NCBI RefSeq assembly: GCF_029581275.1
Contig: NZ_CP120742.1
Span: 1,710,501 to 1,774,500 of the forward strand
Direction of reading: 5' to 3'
DNA length: 64,000 bases
DNA from: Micromonospora sp. WMMD1155
GTDB taxonomy: Bacteria; Actinomycetota; Actinomycetes; Mycobacteriales; Micromonosporaceae
The notes under the pieces are model-generated. The model saw only the letters and a list, made by a program, of their open reading frames with translations, made no database searches and had not been told where the DNA came from. The translations under genes were made by a program, and so were the position numbers. Positions 15,058-23,730 of this stretch are shown in pieces (position 1 is the first letter of the stretch; each line of letters begins with the position of its first letter).

Positions 15058-15252
15058 TCAGCGGTCGGGCCGACGGACGCCCTCGACGAACGCCGACCAG
15101 GCGGTCGGTGCGAAGGTCAGGGTGCCGCCCTCGCGGTCCTTGCTGTCCCGCACCAGCACCCGACCGGGCAGGTTGTCGGCCACCTCGACGCAGTCGCCAC
15201 CGTTGTTGCTGCTGCGGGTCGCGGTGCGCCAACGGGCGTCGGTCATCTCCAT
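15058..15252 (-). CDS. DUF397 domain protein
   Basis: A 64-residue protein of the DUF397 family: W-R-TATRSSNNGGDCVEVAD, then VRDSKDREGGTLTF and W-x-x-F-V near the end. Small DUF397 proteins accompany Scr1-type HTH regulators in Streptomyces and Micromonospora, and this one follows such a regulator with overlapping reading frames. Two ATGs are possible: 15252 and 15246, the latter overlapping the regulator stop as ATGA. The role is unclear; the pair has been compared with toxin-antitoxin modules. Confidence 0.85.
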   Translation of the reverse strand: MEMTDARWRTATRSSNNGGDCVEVADNLPGRVLVRDSKDREGGTLTFAPTAWSAFVEGVRRPDR

Positions 15253-16013
15253 GTCGTGGCCACTTCCCTGATCAGCTCGGTCGACCGGCGTTGGGGTAAC
15301 GCCTCACCGGTGACGCTCTCCCACCTGCGTCCCAGGCTAGCGACATCGACGGGATCGGTCACGATCTGGCCACGGAGCTGGTTGTCGAGATACGCCAATT
15401 CCGTCCCGTCGGGCAGACGGCCCAACACGAAGGGGCCGGCCAGACCGGTGTGCCACGGACTGTCGGCCGGGATGACCCGAACCTGCACGTGCTCCCACTC
15501 GGCGACCGCCGCCAGGTGAGCCAACTGCCCGAACATCACCGCGCGGTCGCCGACCAGGCGGCGCAGCACCACCTCGTCGATCACCACGACGAGCTGCGGC
15601 GGGGCATCGCGGCCGAGGACCGCCTGCCGTTCGAGACGGCTCGCGACGATCAGGTCCACCTCGGACGGTGCGACGAGGCCGCCGGTGCCCAGCACCGCGC
15701 GAGCGTACCCCTCGGTCTGCAGCAGGCCCGGCACGAGCAGCGGCTGGTAGGACCGGATCGAGATGGCGTCCTGTTCGAGGTCGGCCCACGGCCGGAACCA
15801 CGGCAGGTCACGGCGGCGGAACGGCTCCGGCCAGAGGTCGGCCGCGTCCCGGCCGAGGACCTGGGCCACCGCCACCCGGGTACGCGGATGCGGGATGTGC
15901 CCCACGGCAAGCCACCGCGCGGTCGTCTTCGGGTGGACGCGAACCTTCTCCGCCAGCGACTCGACAGTCTCCCCCGCCTCAGCCATCGCCACCCGCAACG
16001 CCTCGTTCGCCAC
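15243..16013 (-). CDS. Scr1-family helix-turn-helix regulator (DUF5753)
   Basis: A 256-residue regulator. The N-terminal XRE-like helix-turn-helix (about 1-60, VESLAEKVRVHPKTTARWLA) is followed by a DUF5753 domain with IRSYQPLLVPGLLQTEGYARAVL and later PWHTGLAGPFVLGRLPDG. These two-domain proteins pair with DUF397 proteins and often control development or secondary metabolism in actinomycetes. The GTG at 16013 is chosen because GGGAGG ends five bases before it; longer frames lack a site. The 595 bases upstream hold repeats and hairpins but no gene. Confidence 0.85.
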   Translation of the reverse strand: MANEALRVAMAEAGETVESLAEKVRVHPKTTARWLAVGHIPHPRTRVAVAQVLGRDAADLWPEPFRRRDLPWFRPWADLEQDAISIRSYQPLLVPGLLQTEGYARAVLGTGGLVAPSEVDLIVASRLERQAVLGRDAPPQLVVVIDEVVLRRLVGDRAVMFGQLAHLAAVAEWEHVQVRVIPADSPWHTGLAGPFVLGRLPDGTELAYLDNQLRGQIVTDPVDVASLGRRWESVTGEALPQRRSTELIREVATTWR

Positions 16014-16235
16014 CGGAGCCTCCCGCCCGCCAGGCGCACACCGTGACCTCGTTCGATGTACGTTGCGGCGCATGGTAACCACGCTGCGTGGTGGTGTCTG
16101 CGGCCTACCGGCGTGTGGCGGTCGGACGTTTCGGCGCACTTTCAGAACGCCCCCGGAACGCCCCCAAGCCGCCCCACCAACGCCCCTCGACCAGCCAGCG
16201 CGCCCGTGGCGACGGACCAAGTCCACATCGCCGCC

Positions 16236-16346
16236 CCCCGCGGCGACTGATCCACTCCACATCACCCCCCCGCGGCGACTGATCCACTCCACATCGCCGA
16301 TAAGGCGGTATCAACCAGCCCCAACACCGCCACATCGCCGATCTGC
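16236..16346. repeat. Dispersed palindromic intergenic repeat, copy A
   Basis: A 36-base segment ending in GACTGATCCACTCCACATC occurs twice in tandem, then continues as GCCGATAAGGCGGTAT and, after a spacer, its inverted counterpart ACCGCCACATCGCCGATC. The same core (GATC-ACTC-ACATCGCCGAT-GGCGGTAT) recurs at 32270 and 60301. No protein could be supported in the whole gap 16014-16608. Confidence 0.65.
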
Positions 16347-16399
16347 TGTAGGCCACCCAACGCCACACCCCCGCGCCCACCCCACACCCCGCCCACACC

Positions 16400-16461
16400 T
16401 GTTGATCAAGAGGTTTCGGTCAAAGACCGGCGCACTCTTGACGCAAACCTCTTGATCAACA
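16400..16461. terminator. 17-bp hairpin with a nested stem in its loop
   Basis: Exact 17-base arms (TGTTGATCAAGAGGTTT and its complement) enclose a 28-base loop that itself starts with the small hairpin CGGTC-AAA-GACCG. It lies 148 bases beyond the end of the DUF3499 gene (leftward) and 387 bases upstream of the Scr1 regulator, so it may terminate DUF3499 transcription. The TTGATCAA arms resemble those of the hairpin at 23658. Confidence 0.55.
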
Positions 16462-16472
16462 CCAAGGAGGGT

Positions 16473-16565
16473 GGGAGCAGCCCGGGGGGCGGGGGCAGCC
16501 CGGGGGGCGGGGGCAGCCACGGGCGGGGGGCAGCCACGGGCGGGGGGCAGCCACGGGCGGGGACA
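16473..16565. repeat. G-rich 18-bp tandem repeats
   Basis: Two copies of GCAGCCCGGGGGGCGGGG are followed by three copies of GGGCAGCCACGGGCGGGG. The G runs could form G-quadruplexes on the plus strand. They lie just past the 3' end of the DUF3499 gene. Confidence 0.7.
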
Positions 16566-16608
16566 AGGAGCGGGGCGCCCGGAGGGGGATGGCGCGCGCC
16601 GGGGGGGG

Positions 16609-16983
16609 TTAGTGGTTCGGGGGGATCACCCGGAGGTGGCCTCGGCGGCCGGTGGAGTGGGACTGGTCGGGGTGCGACCGGTCGTGGGCCTCCTCCGGAG
16701 GGCGGGGGGCCGGGCGGGCGGCTTCGCGGACCGCCTCGGCGAGCGCGACCAGGTCGTCGGTGGTGGGGGGCGGCGGCTCGAACTCGCCCTCGTGCCGGAC
16801 CACGTCCCAGCCCCGCGGTGCGGTCAGGCTGCGGGCGTGCGGCTCACACAGGTCGTACGTGTGCGGTTCGGCGAACGCCGCCAGCGGCCCCACCACCGCT
16901 GTCGACTCGTTGTAGACATAGGTCAATGTGGCGACCGCTTGCCGGGGGCAGCCGTTACGGGAGCAGCGCCGTGGTGACCTCAC
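16609..16983 (-). CDS. DUF3499 family protein
   Basis: A 124-residue actinobacterial protein of unknown function. The family's cysteine set is visible: C-S-R-N-G-C near residues 7-12 and YDLCEPHA near 43-50, a likely zinc ribbon; the C-terminal half is Pro/Arg-rich and probably disordered. The GTG start has no Shine-Dalgarno; a TACCCT -10 box lies six bases upstream, so the transcript is probably leaderless. DUF3499, the metallopeptidase gene beside it, and whiB2 form a conserved actinobacterial neighbourhood. Confidence 0.87.
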   Translation of the reverse strand: MRSPRRCSRNGCPRQAVATLTYVYNESTAVVGPLAAFAEPHTYDLCEPHARSLTAPRGWDVVRHEGEFEPPPPTTDDLVALAEAVREAARPAPRPPEEAHDRSHPDQSHSTGRRGHLRVIPPNH

Positions 16984-17135
16984 GGCGGCAGGGTATCTCC
17001 ATTACCGGGTCCGGCGCACCGCTTCGCGTTGCGACACGCCCGTCATGGTGATCACAGTTGACCGTTCTGGGCGCGCCGCGCCACAGGAGCGGCGCTACCG
17101 CTGACCAGTCCGGCACGGGCGCTACCCTTTGCCTC

Positions 17136-17585
17136 ATGACAAGCCCGGAACACCGCCGCCCCGGCTCCGGCCGGCGTGCGCACCGCGACCGGCACGGGCG
17201 CGGCCTGCGCGGGCGGCTGGTGCCGGCGACCGTGCCGTTGGCGCGGACCAAGGCCGAGGTCTTCGACGACCTGGTCCTGGACACGGTGGAGACGCTGGAG
17301 CGCCGGTTCGCCAAGGAGTTGGCCGGAGTCGAGTTCGCTGTCGAGGACGTCCCACCGGACCTCAACGTCTACGACTCCGACGTCCTGGAGGACGGCGAGG
17401 TTCCGCTGGCCCGACTGCTGCCCGGTCGCCCGGGCCGACAGGAGGTGCCTCCGCGGATCGTGCTGTATCGGCGACCCCTGGAGTTCCGGGCGATGGACCG
17501 TGAGGATCTCGCCGACCTCGTCCACGACGTGATCATCGAGCAGGTGGCGAACCTCCTCGGGGTTGACCCCGACGAGCTGGCCTGA
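17136..17585 (+). CDS. Metallopeptidase-fold family protein with degenerate zinc motif
   Basis: A 149-residue protein matching the actinobacterial 'metallopeptidase family' (minimal zincin-like fold). After an Arg-rich start (1-30) it has the characteristic FDDLVLDTVETLERRF, VEDVPP and IVLYRRPLEFRA segments. Where active members have HExxH, this one reads HDVIIEQVAN, so one histidine remains and the catalytic Glu/His pattern is lost. It is likely non-catalytic or has another role. The ATG follows a TACCCT box by seven bases, suggesting leaderless expression. It is divergent from DUF3499, another leaderless gene. Confidence 0.8.
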   Translation: MTSPEHRRPGSGRRAHRDRHGRGLRGRLVPATVPLARTKAEVFDDLVLDTVETLERRFAKELAGVEFAVEDVPPDLNVYDSDVLEDGEVPLARLLPGRPGRQEVPPRIVLYRRPLEFRAMDREDLADLVHDVIIEQVANLLGVDPDELA

Positions 17586-17637
17586 GCAGCCCGGCCGTGC
17601 GCCGCGCGATCAGCCGGCCGAGCGCCACACGGCACCG

Positions 17638-17725
17638 GGCCGAGCGAGCAGACCGAGGGCCGAGCACCGCACCGAGCGAGCAGACCGAGCACCGCGCCGC
17701 ACCGAGCACCGCACCGAGCGATCCG
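17638..17725. repeat. Imperfect tandem repeats
   Basis: Two imperfect units of roughly 35 bases containing CCGAGCGAGCAGACCGAG and CCGAGCACCGC alternate here. They occupy part of the 321-base gap 17586-17906, in which no gene or clear terminator was seen. Confidence 0.5.
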
Positions 17726-17906
17726 GCGCCACACTGCGCCGGGCTGGGCGATCCATCCGAGCGGAGCGGTCCGGCCGTGCGCCGCGCTGAGCGGCCTGAG
17801 CCGCGCGCTGCGCCGAGCGACCCCCCGCGGGCCGGACTCCGCTCCGGTCGAGCTGCCTTCCGGGTGTGCTGTCGGGCGGCCCCCACCGCCGACGACCGCA
17901 CACCAC

Positions 17907-18164
17907 TCAGGCGGCCCGCCGCTTCAACTTGCGCCGCTCCCGCTCGGAGAGCCCACCCCAGATGCCGAACCGCTCGTCGTGGCCGAGAGCGTATTCAAGG
18001 CATTCGGTCTTGACCTCGCAGCGCCCACAGATCCTCTTCGCCTCGCGGGTCGAACCGCCCTTCTCGGGAAAGAACGCCTCGGGGTCGGTCTGCGAGCACA
18101 GTGCTCGCTCCTGCCACTCCGGCGCGTTTCCGAGCAGGTCGGCCACCTCAAGCTGGCCGTCCAT
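17907..18164 (-). CDS. whiB2: WhiB-family iron-sulfur regulator (WhiB2/WhmD-like)
   Basis: An 85-residue Wbl protein. The [4Fe-4S] ligands C23, C46, C49 and C55 are present, then the G-I-W-G-G turn (67-71) and a basic C-terminal tail (RERRKLKRRAA) for DNA contact. WhiB2/WhmD proteins bind the primary sigma factor and are needed for septation and cell division in mycobacteria and for sporulation septation (WhiB) in Streptomyces. The ATG at 18164 has GGAGG six bases upstream; a TTG just before it is unlikely. Neighbouring DUF3499 and cofD/cofE match the mycobacterial whiB2 locus. The upstream 447 bases contain a 16-bp palindrome. Confidence 0.9.
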   Translation of the reverse strand: MDGQLEVADLLGNAPEWQERALCSQTDPEAFFPEKGGSTREAKRICGRCEVKTECLEYALGHDERFGIWGGLSERERRKLKRRAA

Positions 18165-18278
18165 CAAATGCCTCCTTGTCGCGCACCGGCGTCATCGCCG
18201 CTGCAACCCCCCACGCGAAAGGCGTGCTTGTCCGTCCGGTCCCGTTTTGTTGCGTTCCGTGCGAACAACCCCATTCAA

Positions 18279-18294
18279 ATTACACGCGTGTAAT
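18279..18294. promoter_or_regulatory. Perfect 16-bp palindrome upstream of whiB2
   Basis: ATTACACGCGTGTAAT is an exact palindrome 115 bases before the whiB2 start, in an AT-richer stretch. Its size and symmetry fit an operator for a dimeric repressor (TetR/GntR-like). The rest of 18165-18559 shows no gene. Confidence 0.5.
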
Positions 18295-18559
18295 ACGTGC
18301 GCCGTCAAGCCAAACTTGATAATGGAGTCGCCCTCCCGACACCCCCGGCCAGCCTTCCAGGCCGTCCAGCCTCGCAACCTGCCCTATCGATTCAGACCCC
18401 GGCCGAGTAACGCCCTCCCCGGCGAGTCGCCCGACTTTTCTGCCGTGGCGCTCCCCTGACGGGTCGCCACCAGGCACCTCCACCCTCAAGCTGATCTTGG
18501 TGGGGGACAGGTTAACGCGGCACGGCACAGACCGCCCGCCAAGCAGTGGACAGCACGTA

Positions 18560-18586
18560 CGCCCCGTCCACATTGTGGACGGGGCG
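18560..18586 (-). terminator. 12-bp hairpin terminator
   Basis: Arms CGCCCCGTCCAC and GTGGACGGGGCG pair perfectly around an ATT loop, 26 bases past the stop of the gene at 18612. It should end the leftward DUF4331 transcription unit. Confidence 0.75.
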
Positions 18587-18611
18587 AGACGCGAAAATCG
18601 GTGCGGAGAGG

Positions 18612-18941
18612 TCAGCCGGCGGCCCCGAAACCGCTGCTCGGCCACACGAACTCGGCTATCCCTCCACCATGGACAGAAACCGTCCCGGCGGACGTCTTCT
18701 CGTCCCACCAGACGGTATAAATTCCGGCCGGTAGATCCGGGTAGACCGCACTGTGGAACGAGCCGTCCCGCACCCGGCGCTCACGAACCGCCGAGTGGAC
18801 CCGACGGTCCTCGTCCCGGCTGATCTCGATCTCCCGGCCGTGCAGGTCCCGGCTCGTGTAGACGATCAGGGCACCGGTGTCGCCGCCCAGTTCGAGAACG
18901 ACACTCCCGGTCTCGGACGGCCCGTACGCGTGCTCGTGCAC
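18612..18941 (-). CDS. Hypothetical protein downstream of DUF4331
   Basis: A 109-residue soluble protein without signal peptide, cysteine or known motif. Predicted strands alternate with charged turns (ALIVYTSRDLHGREIEISRD, GIYTVWWDEKT), so a small beta-sandwich is likely. The GTG has GGGGGAG six bases upstream. It lies 20 bases after the broken DUF4331 gene on the same strand and is followed by a terminator, so it is the last gene of that unit. I do not recognise its function. Confidence 0.7.
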   Translation of the reverse strand: MHEHAYGPSETGSVVLELGGDTGALIVYTSRDLHGREIEISRDEDRRVHSAVRERRVRDGSFHSAVYPDLPAGIYTVWWDEKTSAGTVSVHGGGIAEFVWPSSGFGAAG

Positions 18942-18961
18942 CCGCTGCTCCCCCGCGCCGA

Positions 18962-20355
18962 TCAGGACCCCGCCGACGGGTTGTTGAACCCGTCGTACGG
19001 CGTACCCAGGTAGGGGAAGGTGGCGAGGAACGGCGCTGTCACGTCGGCGGCGCTCAACCCCGGGGTCACCGCGGCGGCCGCCGCGTCCGGGCGGAACGTC
19101 TTGTCCACCAGCGGGACGGTCAGCCCCGCGATCGCCCGCAGCGCGATGCTCACCACGTCGTCGCCGACCCGCCGCCCGTTCGGGAAGCCGGCCAGGTCAC
19201 CGCCGAGCACCCCGAACCGGTCCGGGCGGGCCGTGGGCCGGATCGCGGTGTTCAGCCGCAGCATGTCCGCCTGCACGTCGCCGGTGGCGTTGGTGAAGCC
19301 GTCGATCAGCCCGGCCGGTACGCCCGTGAGCAGGATCGCCACCAGGTCGGCGCGAGCCTTCTTCGCCTTGGTGAGCTTGTCCAGGTTCGGGAACACGTCC
19401 GGGTAGAGCGCCGGCAGCAACGCGGCCAACTCCGGCTGCTCGACGAACCGGGCGAACCGCTTGTCCTCCGACGGCGGCAGCGAGTTCCACAGGTCCTTCT
19501 TGGACATCGGCACGATGACCTCGTTGAACAGTGGATTGCCCAGCCGGGAGACCTGGGTGAACGGGCCGGTGGCGGTGTCCGCCGCGCCCCGGTCGCCGAG
19601 CACCCGCACCTGCCGACGCGACGCCGACGTCCACACCCCGATCACCGAAGCCGGGTCACCGACGCCGTACCGGCTGGCGCGCCGACGCACCCGGTCCAGT
19701 GGCACCTGGACGGCGATGCTGTGCACGTTCATCCGGTCGGTGGCGTTGACCGGCTCCCCCTCGGCCTTGAAGATCTTCTTCCCGGCGACGTGCAGCTGCT
19801 GGAACGGCCGCAGCGTGCCGAGATCGAAGATCGCCCCGAGGTCGACGAAGAACCCGTCCGCGCGCTGCCCGGCGAAGACCCGCTCCCCGGTGGACAGCGA
19901 GTAGGTCGCCTGCCGCACCAGGTCGGCGTACTTCGGGGTGGACAGCGGACCGACATTGCACGGCGGGCAGGGCAGGCGGTGCGCCAGCCGCTGCTCCCGG
20001 CCGTCGGCCACCCGGGTCAGGCTGTAGAACTGCCGCCGGTTCCAGGTCTTGCTGTCGAGCGAGTCGATCGGGCCGGTGTTGTAGAGAAAGCTGTTCGGGT
20101 TGGTGATCTCGGTGGTGAATTCGAACCGGTAGGTGACATCCGGGCGGCCGTCGCCGTCGTTGTCGATATGGATCTCGTAGCGCACGTCGTCGCCGAACTC
20201 GAAGAAGTTCGGGCCCCCGGAGGGCAGCTGCAACGGAACGTAGTTGGCGATCAACGTGACCGTGTCGCGCTTGTCCGGCTGACGAACGCGTACAGGTCGG
20301 AGCTGTCGGCGACCGGATCCTTGGCGATCTCCGGGGCCTCGCGGTGGGAAGACAT
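18962..20355 (-). pseudogene. DUF4331 family protein, frameshifted near the N-terminus
   Basis: The gene would encode about 465 residues of the DUF4331 family. The true start at 20355 gives MSSHREAPEIAKDP, the family's opening, and continues to YAFV. There the frame is lost: the ATG frame meets a stop about 12 codons later, while the rest of the family (DTVTLIANYVPL, FFEFGDD, HIDNDGDGRPDVTY and on to the end) continues in another frame. One missing G in the GG of TCCGGCT at about 20277 (plus strand) accounts exactly for this; adding one base restores VSPDKRDTV. The body has no other stop. It is either a recent single-base inactivation or a sequencing error. Confidence 0.85.
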
Positions 20356-20405
20356 GGCGGACCAACCTCACTGGGCGGGATCGGGGAGCGGGGCGGGGTG
20401 TCGGG

Positions 20406-20684
20406 TCAGCGCCGGGCGGCGCGTCGCAGTCGATCCGCCAGGCCGCGGTCGCGTACCTCGATCCGGGTCTCACCGACGAAGACGTCCATCGTCCCGGAGG
20501 CGGCGTCCCGCAGGTGCACGATGATCGGCTCGTCGGCCCGCTTGGCCGCACCGGGGGCGTTCTGGGCGGCCGACAGACCCGGCACGGTGAGCGCGGCGGC
20601 GCCCAGGGTGGCGGTGGCCGCGGCGGTCAACGTCTGCCGGCGGGTCAGTCGCGGCCACTGCCGCTTCCGCTGATCACTGGTCAT
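20406..20684 (-). CDS. Small Tat-type secreted protein upstream of DUF4331
   Basis: A 92-residue protein with a Tat-type signal: LTRRQTLTAAATATLGAAALTVPG followed by a likely AQN cleavage region around residues 36-38. The mature part of about 55 residues has strands (IIVHLRDAASGTMDVFVGET) and a basic end. The ATG at 20684 has GAAAGG upstream. It lies 50 bases before the DUF4331 start on the same strand, so the three genes probably form one unit. Function unknown; export is well supported. Confidence 0.7.
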   Translation of the reverse strand: MTSDQRKRQWPRLTRRQTLTAAATATLGAAALTVPGLSAAQNAPGAAKRADEPIIVHLRDAASGTMDVFVGETRIEVRDRGLADRLRRAARR

Positions 20685-20843
20685 GGGCAACCTTTCCGGC
20701 GGCGGCGCGAACGCGCCCGCGAGAACGGACGGGTCCGGTGCCGTCCAACGACGCCGGGCCCCGAGGGGGACATCGGCGGCGGTCCTCGCCGCGACCGCCA
20801 CCGGCATCGCGTGGTACGGCCGGGGGCGGGGAAAGGTTCGACG

Positions 20844-23504
20844 TCAGCGCCGGGCGTGACCGTACGCAGTCGTCCGCTTGCGCGCCGGACGCCCGGCCGC
20901 GGTGGCGATGGCCCGCAACTGCTCCTCGGTACGCGCCGAACCGTTGCCGGAGCCGGCCATCCGGGAGATGGTCTCCTCGATCAACGTGCCGCCCAGGTCG
21001 TTGCAACCGCCCTGGAGCATCGCCACGGTGCCCTCGTCGCCCAGCTTCACCCAGGAGCACTGGATGTTGTCGATCCGGCCGTGCAACAGCAGCCGGGACA
21101 TGGCGTGCACCACCCGGTTCTCCCGCCAGGTGGGCCCGGGTCGGGCGATCCCGGCCAGGTAGATCGGGGCGTTGGTGTGCACGAACGGCAACGCCACGAA
21201 CTCGGTGAACCCGCCGGTGCGGTCCTGCACCCCGGCCAGCACCCGGAAGTGCGCCAGCCACTGCCCAGGATGGTCGACGTGGCCGTACATCATCGTGGAG
21301 CTGGACCGGATGCCCAGCTCGTGGGCCGTGCTGACCACCTCGACCCAGGCGGCGGCGGGCAGTTTGCCCTTGGTCAGCACCCAACGCACGTCGTCGTCGA
21401 GGATCTCGGCGGCGGTGCCCGGGATGGTGTCCAGCCCGGCCTCGCGCAACTGGGTCAACCACTCGCGGACCGGCACACCGGCCTTCGCGGCGGCGGTGAC
21501 GATCTCCATGGGTGAGAACGCGTGCACGTGCATCTCGGGCACCCGGGCCTTGATCGCGCGCACGATGTCGGCGTACCCGGTGACCGGCATCTTCGGGTCG
21601 ATGCCGCCCTGCAGGCAGACTTCGCCGGCCCCGGCGGCCCACGCCTCCTCGGCCCGGTCGGCGACCTGGTCGACGGAGAGCCGGTACGCGTCGGCGTCCC
21701 GTTCACGCTGCGCGAAGGCACAGAACCGGCAGCCCACGTAGCAGACGTTGCTGAAGTTGATGTTGCGGTTGACCACGTAGGTCACGTCGTCGCCGACCAC
21801 GTCTCGGCGCACGTCGTCGGCCAGACGGCACAGCTCGTCGAGCGCCCGCCCGTCCGCGCCGAACAACGCCAACGCCGCGTCGGCGTGCCGGGGGTCGAGC
21901 AGCGCCGCCGGATCGTCCGCGGCGAGCCGCAGCCCGGTCGACAGGTCACGGTCCGCGGCCACCATCGGGGGTACGCCCGCGCGACGCGCGACCGCCTCCG
22001 GGGCGACCTTGCCGGCCACCTCGGACCAGTCCCCGTAGACGCTGTCGAAGTCACCCCGCCGGTCGTCGGTCCGACCGGTGGTGTCGATCGTGGCGTGCAG
22101 GTCGACCCGCCCGCCGAACGTCTCCTCCGGCTCCTGCCACAGCAGACCCTGCGGCCGAGCCGACTCGACAGCCATGCCGGTCGCCGGATCGGCCAGCGCG
22201 CTCACGTGCGGCAGCAGCCGAGGATCGAGCCACGGGTCGCCCGCGCGCACGTACTCCGGGTAGATCGTCAACCGCTCCCGCAGCGTGAACCCGGCCAGCT
22301 CGGTGTGCCGGGCCAACTCCTCGATCTGCGGCCACGGACGCTCCGGGTTGACGTGGTCCGGGGTGAGCGGCGAGACGCCACCCCAGTCGTCGATGCCGGC
22401 CCGCAACAACAGGTCGTACTCGCCCGCGATGAGGTTCGGCGGAGCCTGGATCCGGGCCTTCGGGCCGAGCAGCAGCCGGGCCACCGCCACCGTGGCGGCC
22501 AGGTCGTGCAACTCCGCGTCGGGCATGCCGCGCATCGCCGTGTCCGGCTTGGCGCGGAAGTTCTGCACGATCACCTCCTGGAGGTGGCCGTATTCCCGGT
22601 GCGCACGGCGGATCGCGAACAGCGCGTCCACCCGCTCCGCCGGGGTCTCCCCGATGCCGATCAGGATGCCCGTGGTGAACGGCACCCCCACCCGGCCCGC
22701 GTCGTCGAGCACCCGCAACCGGACCGCGGGCTCCTTGTCCGGTGAGCCGAAGTGCGGGCCTCCCGGCTCGGACCACAGCCGGGTAGCCGTCGTCTCCAAC
22801 ATCATGCCCATGCTCGGCGCGACCGGCTTGAGCCGCTGCAACTCCGACCAGGACAGCACCCCCGGGTTGAGGTGCGGCAACAATCCGGTCTCCTCCAACA
22901 CCGCCACCGCGCAGGCACGCAGGTAGTCCAGCGTGGAGTCGTAGCCCCGCTCGTCCAACCAACTCCGGGCCGCCGGCCACCGCTCCTCCGGCCGGTCACC
23001 CAGGGTGAACAGGGCCTCCTTGCAGCCCTGCGCGGCACCCTCCCGGGCGATCGCGAGGACCTCGTCGCGGTCCAGGAACGGCGCCGGCAGCCGGTGCGGA
23101 ACCGTCGCGAACGTGCAGTAGTGGCAGCGGTCCCGGCACAGCCGGGTCAGCGGGATGAAAACCTTCTTGGAGTACGTGACCACACCCGGCCGCCCGGCGT
23201 CGCGCAGCCCCGCGTCCCGGATCCCCCCGGCCACCCGCAGCAACTCGTCGAGCGCGTCACCTCGGGCGGACAGCAACGCGGTCGCCTCGTCGACATCCAG
23301 CGCCCGCCCGGTCGCGGCTCGGCCCAGCGCCCGCCGCACACTCGCGTCGCTCGGGCCGGGGTCGCCGCTCAGACCGGAGCCGCCGCTCAGACCGGAGCCG
23401 CCGCTCAGACCGGAGCCGCTGCCCGGGCTGGAGTCGCCGCTCAGACCGGAGCCGCTGCCCGGGCTGGAGTCGCCGCTCAGACCGGAGTGGATGCGATCAA
23501 CCAT
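20844..23504 (-). CDS. fbiC: Bifunctional FO synthase (CofG-CofH fusion, FbiC)
   Basis: An 886-residue fusion of two radical SAM enzymes that together make FO, the deazaflavin precursor of coenzyme F420, from tyrosine and the riboflavin intermediate 5-amino-6-ribitylaminouracil. The CofG half has the cluster motif C123-x3-C127-x2-C130 (CRDRCHYC); the CofH half has CYVGCRFC near residue 585. The first 50 residues are a Ser/Gly-rich run of seven six-residue repeats encoded by an 18-bp tandem repeat, absent from typical FbiC. The ATG lies six bases after a TAGGCT box with no Shine-Dalgarno, so it is probably leaderless. cofD and cofE lie nearby on the other strand. Confidence 0.93.
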   Translation of the reverse strand: MVDRIHSGLSGDSSPGSGSGLSGDSSPGSGSGLSGGSGLSGGSGLSGDPGPSDASVRRALGRAATGRALDVDEATALLSARGDALDELLRVAGGIRDAGLRDAGRPGVVTYSKKVFIPLTRLCRDRCHYCTFATVPHRLPAPFLDRDEVLAIAREGAAQGCKEALFTLGDRPEERWPAARSWLDERGYDSTLDYLRACAVAVLEETGLLPHLNPGVLSWSELQRLKPVAPSMGMMLETTATRLWSEPGGPHFGSPDKEPAVRLRVLDDAGRVGVPFTTGILIGIGETPAERVDALFAIRRAHREYGHLQEVIVQNFRAKPDTAMRGMPDAELHDLAATVAVARLLLGPKARIQAPPNLIAGEYDLLLRAGIDDWGGVSPLTPDHVNPERPWPQIEELARHTELAGFTLRERLTIYPEYVRAGDPWLDPRLLPHVSALADPATGMAVESARPQGLLWQEPEETFGGRVDLHATIDTTGRTDDRRGDFDSVYGDWSEVAGKVAPEAVARRAGVPPMVAADRDLSTGLRLAADDPAALLDPRHADAALALFGADGRALDELCRLADDVRRDVVGDDVTYVVNRNINFSNVCYVGCRFCAFAQRERDADAYRLSVDQVADRAEEAWAAGAGEVCLQGGIDPKMPVTGYADIVRAIKARVPEMHVHAFSPMEIVTAAAKAGVPVREWLTQLREAGLDTIPGTAAEILDDDVRWVLTKGKLPAAAWVEVVSTAHELGIRSSSTMMYGHVDHPGQWLAHFRVLAGVQDRTGGFTEFVALPFVHTNAPIYLAGIARPGPTWRENRVVHAMSRLLLHGRIDNIQCSWVKLGDEGTVAMLQGGCNDLGGTLIEETISRMAGSGNGSARTEEQLRAIATAAGRPARKRTTAYGHARR
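23363..23488. repeat. Seven 18-bp tandem repeats inside fbiC
   Basis: Seven units of 18 bases, five of type CGCCGCTCAGACCGGAG plus one base and two of type CGCTGCCCGGGCTGGAGT, encode the hexapeptides SGLSGG/D and SSPGSG at the FbiC N-terminus. The in-frame 18-base period means copy number can change without frameshift. Confidence 0.9.
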
Positions 23505-23657
23505 CCGCTCAGCCTATGCGCAGCGCGAGCCCGCTCGATCGGCCAGTGCCCGCACCGTGAGAAACGGCCCACCCCGGCTCCCGCCCGGCTCGGCACCGGC
23601 GCGGTGACGGTGCCCGCTGATCTCGCCGCGCCGGGCGCCGGCGATCCACCTACCTGG

Positions 23658-23719
23658 TGATCAAATGATGAAAAGTAGGTCCCAGAGCGTCTGTGGACCT
23701 ACTTTTCATCACTTGATCA
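23658..23719 (-). terminator. Long hairpin terminator
   Basis: A 25-bp stem with one mismatch (arms begin TGATCAAATGATGAAAAG) encloses a 12-base loop 11 bases past the stop of the gene at 23731. It should end that leftward transcript before fbiC. Its TGATCA ends recall the hairpin at 16400. Confidence 0.75.
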
Positions 23720-23730
23720 TGGAGTCCGAC

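Noticed and set aside
16452..17051. A 199-codon plus-strand frame over DUF3499
   Set aside because: Its translation is low-complexity and antisense to DUF3499, whose leaderless start and cysteine motifs are convincing.
18165..18559. A small gene or RNA in the gap upstream of whiB2
   Set aside because: No frame has a ribosome site or plausible protein, and apart from the 16-bp palindrome no stable structure was recognised.
23363..23488. A CRISPR-like array because of the regular repeats
   Set aside because: The 18-base units are directly adjacent with no spacers and are in frame within fbiC.
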